Source: Deltaproteobacteria bacterium
GTDB lineage: Bacteria > Desulfobacterota > Deferrisomatia > Deferrisomatales > JACRMM01
NCBI GenBank assembly: GCA_016214985.1
Contig: JACRMM010000014.1
Span: 42,450-79,278, forward strand
Direction of reading: 5' to 3'
DNA length: 36,829 nucleotides
Below, piece by piece: positions 8,198 through 15,016 of this stretch (position 1 is its first letter; every line of letters starts with the position of its first letter). The notes under the pieces were generated by a model, which searched no databases, was not told the origin of the DNA, and was given only the letters and a program-made list of their open reading frames with translations. The position numbers and the translations under genes are program-made.

Positions 8198-8340
8198 TCT
8201 GGACGGAAGCGATGACCGTGGACGAAGTCGGCGTCCTGGTGTTCGTCCATGGAGCCCGTGACCTACCCTCCCTGCTCAAAGGGCAAGGCCGCGTGCTCGT
8301 CGCGCCGGCCGAGATTGGACGAAGGAAGGCGCGTCGGTGA
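8182..8340 (+). pseudogene. Internally deleted RelE/ParE-type toxin
   Basis: The 52 residues combine a RelE/ParE N-terminus (VARNIVWTEA) with what looks like a RelE/ParE C-terminal strand (VGVLVFVHGARDLPSLL), without the roughly 45-60 residues of core normally between them. The family is usually 85-100 residues long. The frame stays open, which suggests an in-frame internal deletion. GTG 8182 follows AGAGGA by about 6 nt and overlaps the antitoxin; the TGA overlaps the cas2 GTG (GTGA). The toxin is probably inactive, but the frame may persist because it couples cas2 translation to the upstream genes. A new short protein cannot be excluded. Confidence 0.6.
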
Positions 8341-8642
8341 AGCAAACGGAGACGCTCGTGTGGATCATCTACGACATCTCCGTCGACAAGAAGCGGGGGA
8401 GGGTGGCGAAGCTCTGCAAGGAGGCCGGACTCTACCGGGTGCAGAAGTCAGTGTTCTTGGGCACCATCGAGCGCAATCGGCTCGACGAGCTCTTGATGCA
8501 GGTAGAGGGTCTCATCGACACGGTCACCGACTCGGTCTATGCGTTTCCCTTGTGCCAGCCCGACTTCAAGAAGGTCATTACCCTGGGGCAGGCGTTCGAC
8601 GAGAAGCTGGTGAACGACGAAGTCCGGATGCTCTTCGCATGA
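8337..8642 (+). CDS. cas2: Cas2 adaptation protein
   Basis: Structural partner of Cas1 in spacer integration. The 101 residues have the ferredoxin-like Cas2 pattern: a first strand ending in the conserved aspartate (WIIYDIS, D13), then KRGRVAKLCKEAGLYRVQKSVFLG. The GTG start at 8337 overlaps the toxin remnant stop by 4 nt and has AAGGAAGG upstream. The end overlaps the cas4 ATG by 4 nt. The separation from cas1 by a TA pair is unusual, since cas1 and cas2 are normally adjacent. Confidence 0.94.
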   Translation: MKQTETLVWIIYDISVDKKRGRVAKLCKEAGLYRVQKSVFLGTIERNRLDELLMQVEGLIDTVTDSVYAFPLCQPDFKKVITLGQAFDEKLVNDEVRMLFA

Positions 8643-9253
8643 TCGAGACGCAGATGCTGTCTGACACCGAGACCACGCCGATGCTCACGCCTTCGGAGGT
8701 GATCGAGCACGTCTTCTGCCCGCGGTTCACGTGGTTCATGAACGTGCAGAAGATCTCGCAGCACGAGGACTCCCGCTACAAGGTGCTCAAGGGACGCGAG
8801 GTCCACGCGAGGCGCGAGACCGAGAACAAGGCGTACCTCCGGCGAAAGATCGGGGTGGCGGCGAAGGAGCTTAGCGTCTATCTGGCTTCGCCGAGCCTTC
8901 GGATGAGGGGCGTTGTCGACGAGGTGCTCACGCTAAGCGACAGCACCATGGCTCCGCTGGACTACAAGTACACCGAGCACCAGGGCACGGCGTTCAAGAC
9001 GCATCGCATCCAGGTTCTCATGTATGCGATGCTGGTCCGGGAGAGCTACGATGCGGCCGTGACTCGGGGGTACGTGGCCTATATCCGAGGCAGCCATCAG
9101 GTGGTAGAAGTACCTCTTTCCCAAGGGGCCGAAGCCGAGGTACTGGGCATCGTCGACGACATCTTCGAGATCATCGGAACGGGGAGATTGCCGAAACGCA
9201 CCGCCCATACGGTCCGGTGCCGGGACTGCTGTTACGGAAATATCTGCGTGTGA
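8639..9253 (+). CDS. cas4: Cas4 RecB-like Fe-S nuclease of spacer acquisition
   Basis: Trims prespacers and helps select PAM-proximal ends in type I-B adaptation. The 204 residues show C27 near the N-terminus and a C-terminal C194/C197/C203 group for a 4Fe-4S cluster. RecB-type active-site residues are H56, D94 (GVVDEV) and D108-Y-K110. The ATG overlaps the cas2 stop by 4 nt. The open frame upstream of 8639 is a shadow of cas2, so the start is taken at the overlap. Cas4 lies after cas2 here; in most I-B loci it precedes cas1. Confidence 0.93.
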   Translation: MIETQMLSDTETTPMLTPSEVIEHVFCPRFTWFMNVQKISQHEDSRYKVLKGREVHARRETENKAYLRRKIGVAAKELSVYLASPSLRMRGVVDEVLTLSDSTMAPLDYKYTEHQGTAFKTHRIQVLMYAMLVRESYDAAVTRGYVAYIRGSHQVVEVPLSQGAEAEVLGIVDDIFEIIGTGRLPKRTAHTVRCRDCCYGNICV

Positions 9254-9426
9254 CCGCTGCCTCGCCGCATCCCATCGGAATGGCGGCCCTTTGGGGTCAG
9301 TAGCGGATGCACGAGGCTCCCAAACATGTCCCAATCGAGCTCATTCGGCACCTTCGGAAGGCCAGTCCGAAGCGTTCGGAGTTGGCCAAAGAAGCCCGAG
9401 AATCCAAAGAAAAGGAGGAAAATGCG
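9254..9426 (+). promoter_or_regulatory. CRISPR leader
   Basis: A 173-nt non-coding stretch between cas4 and the first repeat, becoming A-rich (GAAAAGGAGGAAAAT) just before it. The orientation as leader follows from two observations: repeats end in GATTGAAAC, the usual 3' end giving an ATTGAAAC crRNA handle, and the only mutated repeat is at the opposite end. I cannot identify a convincing -35/-10 pair. Confidence 0.6.
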
Positions 9427-9826
9427 GTCCAAGAGGTAGATCCATCACAACAAGGATTGAAACATTGCAAACAAGCACACGCAGTTCACCGAGGCAGACG
9501 TCCAAGAGGTAGATCCATCACAACAAGGATTGAAACAAAAATCCCCTCACAGCCCCATCCCCTTGGCCCGGCGGTCCAAGAGGTAGATCCATCACAACAA
9601 GGATTGAAACACCAGCGCCGTGTCAAGTACTGTGAGCCCCGTGTTGTCCAAGAGGTAGATCCATCACAACAAGGATTGAAACCATTGAACCGACCTACGT
9701 CGAAGTCGGCCCAGGAGGTCCAAGAGGTAGATCCATCACAACAAGGATTGAAACACCGATAGTTGCGTCAGAGTGTAGGAACTGGCAGGGTCCAAGAGGT
9801 AGATCCATCACAACAAGGATTGAATC
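9427..9826 (+). CRISPR. CRISPR array, 6 repeats and 5 spacers
   Basis: Repeats of 37 bp begin GTCCAAGAGGTAGATCC and end AACAAGGATTGAAAC. They start at 9427, 9500, 9574, 9646, 9718 and 9790. Five are identical; the last carries A to T at position 36 (GAATC instead of GAAAC). Spacers are 36, 37, 35, 35 and 35 bp. The repeat has only a weak internal ATCC/GGAT pairing. Transcription is predicted left to right, with crRNAs carrying an ATTGAAAC handle. No spacer matches another place in this window that I can see. The array is short for a complete cas set. Confidence 0.98.
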
Positions 9827-9947
9827 GCGGCCTGTGTGCGTATGGCTGACGTCGGGCAGCGCGCATGCACGGGCTGCGGGGACGGGGCTGCCTTTCGGGA
9901 AGCTGCGGCTCTGTTCGGCTGCCCGGCTTCGGCGAGTACTGCCACGG

Positions 9948-9977
9948 TTGGGGTTGGCACATGGCCCGTGGTATAAG
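9948..9977 (+). promoter_or_regulatory. Candidate sigma70 promoter of the primase-mqnBD operon
   Basis: TTGGGG (9948-9953) and TATAAG (9972-9977) are separated by 18 nt and lie about 40 nt upstream of the primase start. The -10 matches the consensus at 5 of 6 positions. It suggests the primase gene is transcribed separately from the CRISPR array. Confidence 0.4.
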
Positions 9978-10015
9978 CAACCGGATCTTGGGGGTAGTGA
10001 CAACGAGCCGGACCT

Positions 10016-11176
10016 ATGGCGTCGCCTTCAAACCCTGCTGTCGACTTCCACGCACTGACCCCGGATGAGCCGCTGCTTCCGGCGCCCGCCGCGTTTCGGT
10101 TCGTGGAGTTCGCGGCGCGGCGGCGGCCAGGGTTTCGCAACTGCGTCGTTCCCCTCGCCGAGGTGTCCGAGTGGGTGCGGCGGTACCGCGGGTTCGGGTG
10201 CTATGCCACCTTCTATCTCTTCGACGAGGGGCTCGGGCGCTACGCCCACGGGAACCGACCCCGCGGGGTGCCCTCGGTGGCCGGCTACTCGGGGCCGGTC
10301 GTGGCCCCGGTTTGGCCGCTGGACGTGGACGCCGCGGAACTGGGCGACGCCCTGGCCGTGGCCCGGAGGCTCTACCGGCACCTGACCGGGGAGTGGGGCG
10401 TGCCCCCGGCGGCTGTTCGTGCGTACTTCAGCGGTAAGAAGGGGTTCCACCTCCTGGTCGACACGAGGGTCTTCCGGCGCCCGACGCCGTCGAAAGTGAT
10501 GCCCGAACTGCTCCACCGGCTCACGGTGCGGCTGGCACAGGAGCTGGCGCTGCCCCGGCCCGGCCCCTTGGACTTGGCACTTCGCGACCGCGTGCGACTC
10601 CTTCGGCTCCCCAACACGGTCCACGAGGCGAGCCGCCGATTCAAGATCGCGCTCTCGGCCGAGGAGTTGCTCGCCCTGGACGCGGTGGAGGTGCGGAGGC
10701 TGGCGATGGCTCCTCGGGTCCTGGTCGGCACCGACCCTTCAGGGCTTCTCCAGGAGGGGGAGCAACCGGTCGCTCCCGCGGCGCGCCGCCTCCTCGGGGA
10801 GGTCGCGGGGCCGCCGCGCCGAGCGGCACCGCGGCCGTCGACTCCGGCGGCGGCCGCGGAAGAGGTCCTGGTGTGTCCGGCGCGGCGCCGCCTGCTCGAG
10901 GAAGGGGCTCCGGTGGGCCGGCGAAACAACGTGGCGATCCGCCTCGCCTCCTGGTTGCGGGAGGGGGGCAGGGACGCGGAGGAGGTCGAGGCCCTGTTGC
11001 TCGCCTGGAATCGCCAAAATCCCGAGCCGCTGGATGCGGCGGAGGTGGAGCACGTAGTGGCTTCGGCCTTCGCGCCGCCCGCCCCCTACCGCTATGGCTG
11101 CCGAGACCCTCTGATCGAGCCGTGGTGCCCGCGGCCGCCGGGGCCGTGCCCGTACCACCGCGCCGGGACGCCGTGA
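10016..11176 (+). CDS. Archaeo-eukaryotic-type primase/PrimPol with PriCT-like C-terminus
   Basis: Predicted DNA primase-polymerase of the AEP superfamily. The 386 residues show motif I WPLDVD (D103, D105), motif II SGKKGFH (139-145), and a motif III region around D186 followed by RLLRLPNTVHEASRRFKI. A C-terminal part at about 285-350 resembles a primase C-terminal (PriCT) domain, with GRRNNVAIRLASWLREGG and NPEPLDAAEVEHVV. A closing GCRDPLIEPWC/CPYH cluster may bind zinc. It starts 190 nt after the CRISPR array. AEP proteins tied to CRISPR are known mainly from type III loci. Its stop overlaps the mqnB GTG by 4 nt, so it is operonic with quinone genes, not with cas. No helicase partner is seen. 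Confidence 0.75.
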   Translation: MASPSNPAVDFHALTPDEPLLPAPAAFRFVEFAARRRPGFRNCVVPLAEVSEWVRRYRGFGCYATFYLFDEGLGRYAHGNRPRGVPSVAGYSGPVVAPVWPLDVDAAELGDALAVARRLYRHLTGEWGVPPAAVRAYFSGKKGFHLLVDTRVFRRPTPSKVMPELLHRLTVRLAQELALPRPGPLDLALRDRVRLLRLPNTVHEASRRFKIALSAEELLALDAVEVRRLAMAPRVLVGTDPSGLLQEGEQPVAPAARRLLGEVAGPPRRAAPRPSTPAAAAEEVLVCPARRRLLEEGAPVGRRNNVAIRLASWLREGGRDAEEVEALLLAWNRQNPEPLDAAEVEHVVASAFAPPAPYRYGCRDPLIEPWCPRPPGPCPYHRAGTP

Positions 11177-11931
11177 GGACTCGACTCGATGCCCTGATCG
11201 TCGCTGCGACCGCGGGTGAGGTTGCGCGGCTGGGCGCGGCCCTGGTCCGCCGTCGCCGGCAGGCGACGGGCTGCCAGCCCGTGACGATCGGGTGGCTCGC
11301 CGGGCGCCGGGTAGGGCTCCTCTGCGCGGGCCTGGGCAAGGCCAACACCGCGCTCGCACTGGGGGCGGCGCTGAGCCGGGTCGAGCCCGCGCTGCTGCTG
11401 GCCGTCGGCATGGGGGGGGCGTACGCAGGCTCGGGTCTGGAGCCGGGCGACCTGGCCGTGGCGTCGGAGGAGATCTATGGGGACGAGGGGGTGGAGACGG
11501 CCGAGGGGTGGAAGGGCCTGGAGTCGATCGGCATCCCGCTGTGGAGCGGACCCGACGGCCGCGTCCACTGGAATCGCCTTCCGGCCGCTGCGCCAGAAGG
11601 GTCGGCCCTGCTCTCCGCCGCCCGAAGCGTGGGGCACGCGGCAGCCGGCCCGTTTGTCACGGTGTCGACGGTCACCGGCACCGAGGAGCGCGCCGCCTGG
11701 CTCGCCCGGCGCTTCGGGGCCGTGTGCGAGAGCATGGAGGGGGCGGCTGCGGCGCACGCCGCCCTCGCCTGGAGGGTCCCCTTCGGGGAGGTGCGCGGCA
11801 TCTCCAACCGAGTGGGTCCGCGTGACCGGGCCTCGTGGAAGCTGACCGAGGCGGCGGCTGCGGCACAGGAGGCGGCCGAGGCGTTTCTCCGGGCCTGGTC
11901 CCCGACGGGACCCGATGACCCCGCACCTTGA
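11173..11931 (+). CDS. mqnB: Futalosine hydrolase (MqnB)
   Basis: Hydrolyses futalosine to dehypoxanthine futalosine plus hypoxanthine in the futalosine route to menaquinone. The 252 residues have the nucleoside phosphorylase fold signatures: GLGKANTALALGAAL near residues 51-65, VGMGGAYAGSGLEPGDLAV in the centre, and VCESMEGAAAAHAAL followed by EVRGISNRVGPR towards the end, as in MqnB/MTA nucleosidases. The GTG at 11173 overlaps the primase TGA, implying coupling. Length is slightly above typical MqnB, with an extended N-terminus. mqnD follows 19 nt later, which supports the menaquinone assignment over a generic nucleosidase. Confidence 0.88.
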   Translation: MRTRLDALIVAATAGEVARLGAALVRRRRQATGCQPVTIGWLAGRRVGLLCAGLGKANTALALGAALSRVEPALLLAVGMGGAYAGSGLEPGDLAVASEEIYGDEGVETAEGWKGLESIGIPLWSGPDGRVHWNRLPAAAPEGSALLSAARSVGHAAAGPFVTVSTVTGTEERAAWLARRFGAVCESMEGAAAAHAALAWRVPFGEVRGISNRVGPRDRASWKLTEAAAAAQEAAEAFLRAWSPTGPDDPAP

Positions 11932-11950
11932 AACCCTGAAAGGACCCGCT

Positions 11951-12790
11951 GTGCGGACCGTGCGCGTAGGATACTCCCCCTGCCCGAACGACACGTTTCT
12001 CTTCTATGCCCTGGTCCACGGCCTCGTGGATGGGGAGGGCTACGCCTTCGAGCCGTTACTGGCCGACGTGGAGACCCTGAATGAGCTGGCCCTTCGAGCC
12101 GAGCTCCCGATGACCAAGGCGAGCTACGGCGTGCTGCCGGAGGTGTGCGACCGCTACTGGTGCCTGCGCTCCGGCGGCGCCCTGGGCCGCGGCTGCGGCC
12201 CCCTGGTGGTCTGCGGTCGGGACGTGCCCCTGGAGGAGGCGGTGCGCGGGCGCGTGGCGGTGCCTGGCGTCCATACCACGGCGAATCTCCTCCTGGACCT
12301 GCGGGCCGGCCGGACGGTGGAGAAGGTGCCCATGGTCTTCCACGAGATCATGCCCGCGGTCGCGCGGGGCGAGGTCGACGCGGGCGTGGTGATCCACGAG
12401 GGGCGCTTCACCTACCGCTCCCACGGCCTCGTGGCGCTGGCCGATCTGGGGCAGTGGTGGGAGGAGGCGACCGGTCTCCCGATCCCTCTGGGAGGGATCC
12501 TTCTGCTCCGAGACCGGCCGGAGCTCGACCCCGTGCGTATCCAGCGGGCGCTGCGACGCAGCGTGGAGTACGCGCTGGCGCATCCGTCGGCGCCGTCGGC
12601 GTACGTTCGCCAGCACGCGCAGGAGCTCGACGAGGCGGTCGTGGGGGCCCATATCGGGCTCTATGTGAATGAGTTCTCGGTGGACGTCGGCAGGGAGGGC
12701 CAGCAGGCCGTGGAAGACCTGCTGACCCGTGCCGTGGAGGCAGGGCGGTGCGGGTGCTCGGGCGGGACGCTCTTCCCCCCGGAAGAGTAG
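11951..12790 (+). CDS. mqnD: 1,4-dihydroxy-6-naphthoate synthase (MqnD)
   Basis: Converts cyclic dehypoxanthine futalosine to 1,4-dihydroxy-6-naphthoate in menaquinone synthesis. Family motifs are clear: GYSPCPNDTFLFYAL at the N-terminus, ADVETLNELAL, MTKASYGVLPE, SGGALGRGCGPLVV, and FHEIMPAVARGEVDAGVVIHEGRFTY. The GTG at 11951 is chosen because GAAAGGA lies 7 nt upstream and gives 279 residues, normal for MqnD. ATG 11915 in the same frame would overlap mqnB by 17 nt. mqnA, mqnC and mqnE are not in the window. Confidence 0.92.
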   Translation: MRTVRVGYSPCPNDTFLFYALVHGLVDGEGYAFEPLLADVETLNELALRAELPMTKASYGVLPEVCDRYWCLRSGGALGRGCGPLVVCGRDVPLEEAVRGRVAVPGVHTTANLLLDLRAGRTVEKVPMVFHEIMPAVARGEVDAGVVIHEGRFTYRSHGLVALADLGQWWEEATGLPIPLGGILLLRDRPELDPVRIQRALRRSVEYALAHPSAPSAYVRQHAQELDEAVVGAHIGLYVNEFSVDVGREGQQAVEDLLTRAVEAGRCGCSGGTLFPPEE

Positions 12791-12825
12791 CAGGGCGGCC
12801 GCACGGAGGACCGGGCGGCTGAGAC

Positions 12826-13212
12826 TCAGTGGACGACGAGGGCCTCGCGGATCTCGTCGAGGATCTCCCCCGGGTAGAACGGTTTGGGGATGAACTTCCG
12901 GGCGCCCAGGGCGAGCACTCGTCGGGAGATCTCGACCTCCTGCATGGCAGACGTGACCAGCACCGGGAGGTTCGGACCGTCCGGCAGGGCGCGCAGGGCG
13001 TCGAGGAGGCCGAAGCACTCCGGGGTGTGGGCGAAGTGGACGTCGAGCAACAGGCAGCCGACGCGCCGGGCCGAGAGGATGCGCAGCCCCTCCTCCGGGG
13101 TCCGACAGGTGATGAGCTCCAGGTCCTCGCCCTCGAAGACGTACTCCATGAGTTTGAGGATGTCGGGGTCGAAGTCGATAAGGAGCACCGTGGGCCGGCT
13201 CTGGAGTTCCAT
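12826..13212 (-). CDS. Single-domain response regulator (CheY-like receiver)
   Basis: A 128-residue stand-alone receiver. The acidic pocket (D13, D15), the phosphoacceptor D57 (CLLLDVHF), the switch T87/S88 (VTSAM) and K110 (FIPKPF) are all present, so it should be phosphorylatable. There is no output domain, so it signals by protein contact. The ATG at 13212 fits the receiver start. It is divergent from the MshEN/GspE-like gene, with a 10-bp inverted repeat in the 139-nt gap. No histidine kinase is nearby. The link to pili or motility is inferred from the neighbours only. Confidence 0.88.
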   Translation of the reverse strand: MELQSRPTVLLIDFDPDILKLMEYVFEGEDLELITCRTPEEGLRILSARRVGCLLLDVHFAHTPECFGLLDALRALPDGPNLPVLVTSAMQEVEISRRVLALGARKFIPKPFYPGEILDEIREALVVH

Positions 13213-13278
13213 GGCATCCCCCGCACGCTGGAGTCCGAGATCGGTGGCAAGGGTACCATCCGGCCGAGGGGGCCACAT

Positions 13279-13305
13279 CCCCCCAAAAGGGTGAATTTTG
13301 GGGGG
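13279..13305. promoter_or_regulatory. Perfect 10-bp inverted repeat between divergent genes
   Basis: CCCCCCAAAA and TTTTGGGGGG flank a 7-nt centre (GGGTGAA). The element lies in the divergent region between the response regulator and the MshEN pseudo-ATPase gene, 67 nt and 46 nt from the two starts. Its dyad symmetry and position fit an operator. It could also act as a hairpin, with the T-run too internal for a standard terminator. Confidence 0.45.
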
Positions 13306-13351
13306 CACGAAGGAAATCGGCGCGACCCACCGGGCCGCGGGGAGGCTCTCG

Positions 13352-15016
13352 ATGGACGAGAAGACGCGGCGGCTCGGAGCGGTGCTGGTCGAGAAGGGGG
13401 TGATCACCGCTCCACAGCTCGACGAGGTCCTGCGCATCCAGGAAGGCAGCGGCCGACGGCTGGGTGAAGTGCTCGTCGAGCGAGGGCTCCTGGATGAGGA
13501 GGCGCTTCGTTGGGCCCTGGCCGAGCAGCTCGATCTCCCCTTGGTGCACCCCGACCCCGCGGCCTTGGCGCCCGAGGCCCTGGCTCTCGTGGCGCCGGAC
13601 GTGTGCCGGCGGTACGCGGTCGTTCCCCTGCACCTGGCGGCCGAGGCCCCGGGCGCCGAAGCGGTCCTGACCGTAGCTGCGGCCGACCCGTCGCTTCGCC
13701 CGGTGCTCGAGGACCTGCAGGCGCGTACCGGGAAAGTCGTGCGCTTCGTGCCGGCCCCGCGCGGAGAGATCGAGGCGGTCCTCAGCGCCCTTTACGGCCC
13801 GGCTGCGGCGGAGGACGTGGGCGTGCGCGTCACCGACCTCGCGGGCCCGGCGCTGGCTGAGATTCTGGAGGATGCGACCGGGGCGAGGCTGCTGGGGCAC
13901 CTGCTCGACGCGGCCGTGGCCCGCGGTCAGGAGGTTCTTCACTTCCGGGCGAGGGACGCCGAGGCCCGCGTGGATGACGGCCGGGGGCGCGTCGTGTTCT
14001 CCGGGGGAGAGACCTGGCACACCATCCTGCTCGATCGGCTCCGGCAGCTCGCGGGGCTGCCGGCGTCGCAAGGTCGGCCCGGGGGGAGGATCCTGCAGCG
14101 GGGTCGCTTCGCGTTTTCCGACGCCGCGGGTCTGGAGCAGGTGCTCTTCCGCGTCTCGATCCTGCGGGGGGTAGAGGGCGAGGAGGCTCAGGTGAAGCGG
14201 ATGCGGCGCGAGGGCGTGCCTCGTCATCTCACCGATCTGGGGTTCACAGCCCACCAGTGCCTGGAGGTTCGCCGCGCCCTGGGGCGGCCCGGGCTGGTCT
14301 GGGTGACGGCGCCGGGCGACGGAGGGATGGGGAGCACGCTCTTCGGCCTGCTCCGCGAGATCCCGGGCGCCGGGCGAACGTTCACCCTTGAAGAAGAAGT
14401 CTTCTACCGGTCGCCCGACCTGCTGCAACTCGAGACGCTGGACCTGGGCTCGGAGGAGCGCTCCGAGGTACTCCGGGAGCTCAAGTACCTCGATTTCCCT
14501 CGGGTGCTGGTCGATCGGGCGAGTCCTGCCCAGCTCGGCGACCTTCTCGCCCTGGCCGTCCGCAAGCGGTGGATCCTCGCCGGCGGCCATGAGGCGACGC
14601 TCGAAGAGACCCTCACTTCACTGGCGGTTCGGTCGGTGGACGTGCCCCTCTACGGCCTGAGCCTGGTCGTGCACCAGAGGCTCGTACCGCTGCTCTGCCC
14701 CACCTGCCGCGCGCAGTCGGCCCTGGGGACGGCGGAGCGGCAGGCGCTGCTCAAGCTGCTGCCCGGGCAGGGCACCGTCTACCAGGAGGGATCGGGGTGC
14801 GACGCGTGTGGCGGACGGGGTACGCGGGGGGCGCGCGCCTTCTTCGAGGTTCTCCCCGTGGACGCGGCGGTTCGAGAGGACCTGTATGGCGCGGCTCGCG
14901 GCGAGTGCCGGATTCCAAACCTCGCCGCCCGGGTCCGGCCCCGGATTGCCCCTCAGGTGTCGGAGGCGGTAGCGCGGGGAGAAGTCAGCCTATCCGAGAT
15001 CTGGGACTTCGTCTGA
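13352..15016 (+). CDS. GspE/PilB-family pseudo-ATPase with c-di-GMP-binding MshEN domain
   Basis: A 554-residue relative of type II secretion/type IV pilus assembly ATPases. Residues 7-30 and 36-59 each match the MshEN pattern RLGxxLVxxG...L...L..Q, separated by exactly 5 residues, as in c-di-GMP-binding MshEN domains. The C-terminal half keeps the family architecture, including the zinc motif (C449/C452 and C483/C486, followed by GGRGTRGARAFFEVL). The Walker A region reads TAPGDGGMGSTL (319-330), with no GKT/GKS lysine. The Walker B region (RVLVDRASP, 384-392) lacks the usual GEIRD. ATP hydrolysis is therefore unlikely. The ATG is supported by GGGGAGG 6 nt upstream. A sensor or regulatory role is inferred. 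Confidence 0.8.
   Translation: MDEKTRRLGAVLVEKGVITAPQLDEVLRIQEGSGRRLGEVLVERGLLDEEALRWALAEQLDLPLVHPDPAALAPEALALVAPDVCRRYAVVPLHLAAEAPGAEAVLTVAAADPSLRPVLEDLQARTGKVVRFVPAPRGEIEAVLSALYGPAAAEDVGVRVTDLAGPALAEILEDATGARLLGHLLDAAVARGQEVLHFRARDAEARVDDGRGRVVFSGGETWHTILLDRLRQLAGLPASQGRPGGRILQRGRFAFSDAAGLEQVLFRVSILRGVEGEEAQVKRMRREGVPRHLTDLGFTAHQCLEVRRALGRPGLVWVTAPGDGGMGSTLFGLLREIPGAGRTFTLEEEVFYRSPDLLQLETLDLGSEERSEVLRELKYLDFPRVLVDRASPAQLGDLLALAVRKRWILAGGHEATLEETLTSLAVRSVDVPLYGLSLVVHQRLVPLLCPTCRAQSALGTAERQALLKLLPGQGTVYQEGSGCDACGGRGTRGARAFFEVLPVDAAVREDLYGAARGECRIPNLAARVRPRIAPQVSEAVARGEVSLSEIWDFV

Noticed and set aside
9464..9789. Possible self-targeting spacers
   Set aside because: I found no match of any of the five spacers to other parts of this window by eye; a genome-wide search would be needed for the rest.
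9842..9976. 44-codon frame between the array and the primase gene with a CTGCG motif
   Set aside because: No ribosome-binding site and no recognisable family; it overlaps the candidate primase promoter.
9954..9980. Sigma54-like TTGGCAC element before the primase gene
   Set aside because: No TTGC at the required distance downstream, so the -12 half is missing.
12056..14590. Very long reverse-strand open frame (844 codons) across mqnD, the response regulator and the pseudo-ATPase gene
   Set aside because: It is Arg/Pro/Gly-rich, shows no domain, and is the complement of well-supported genes; long shadow frames are expected at this GC content.
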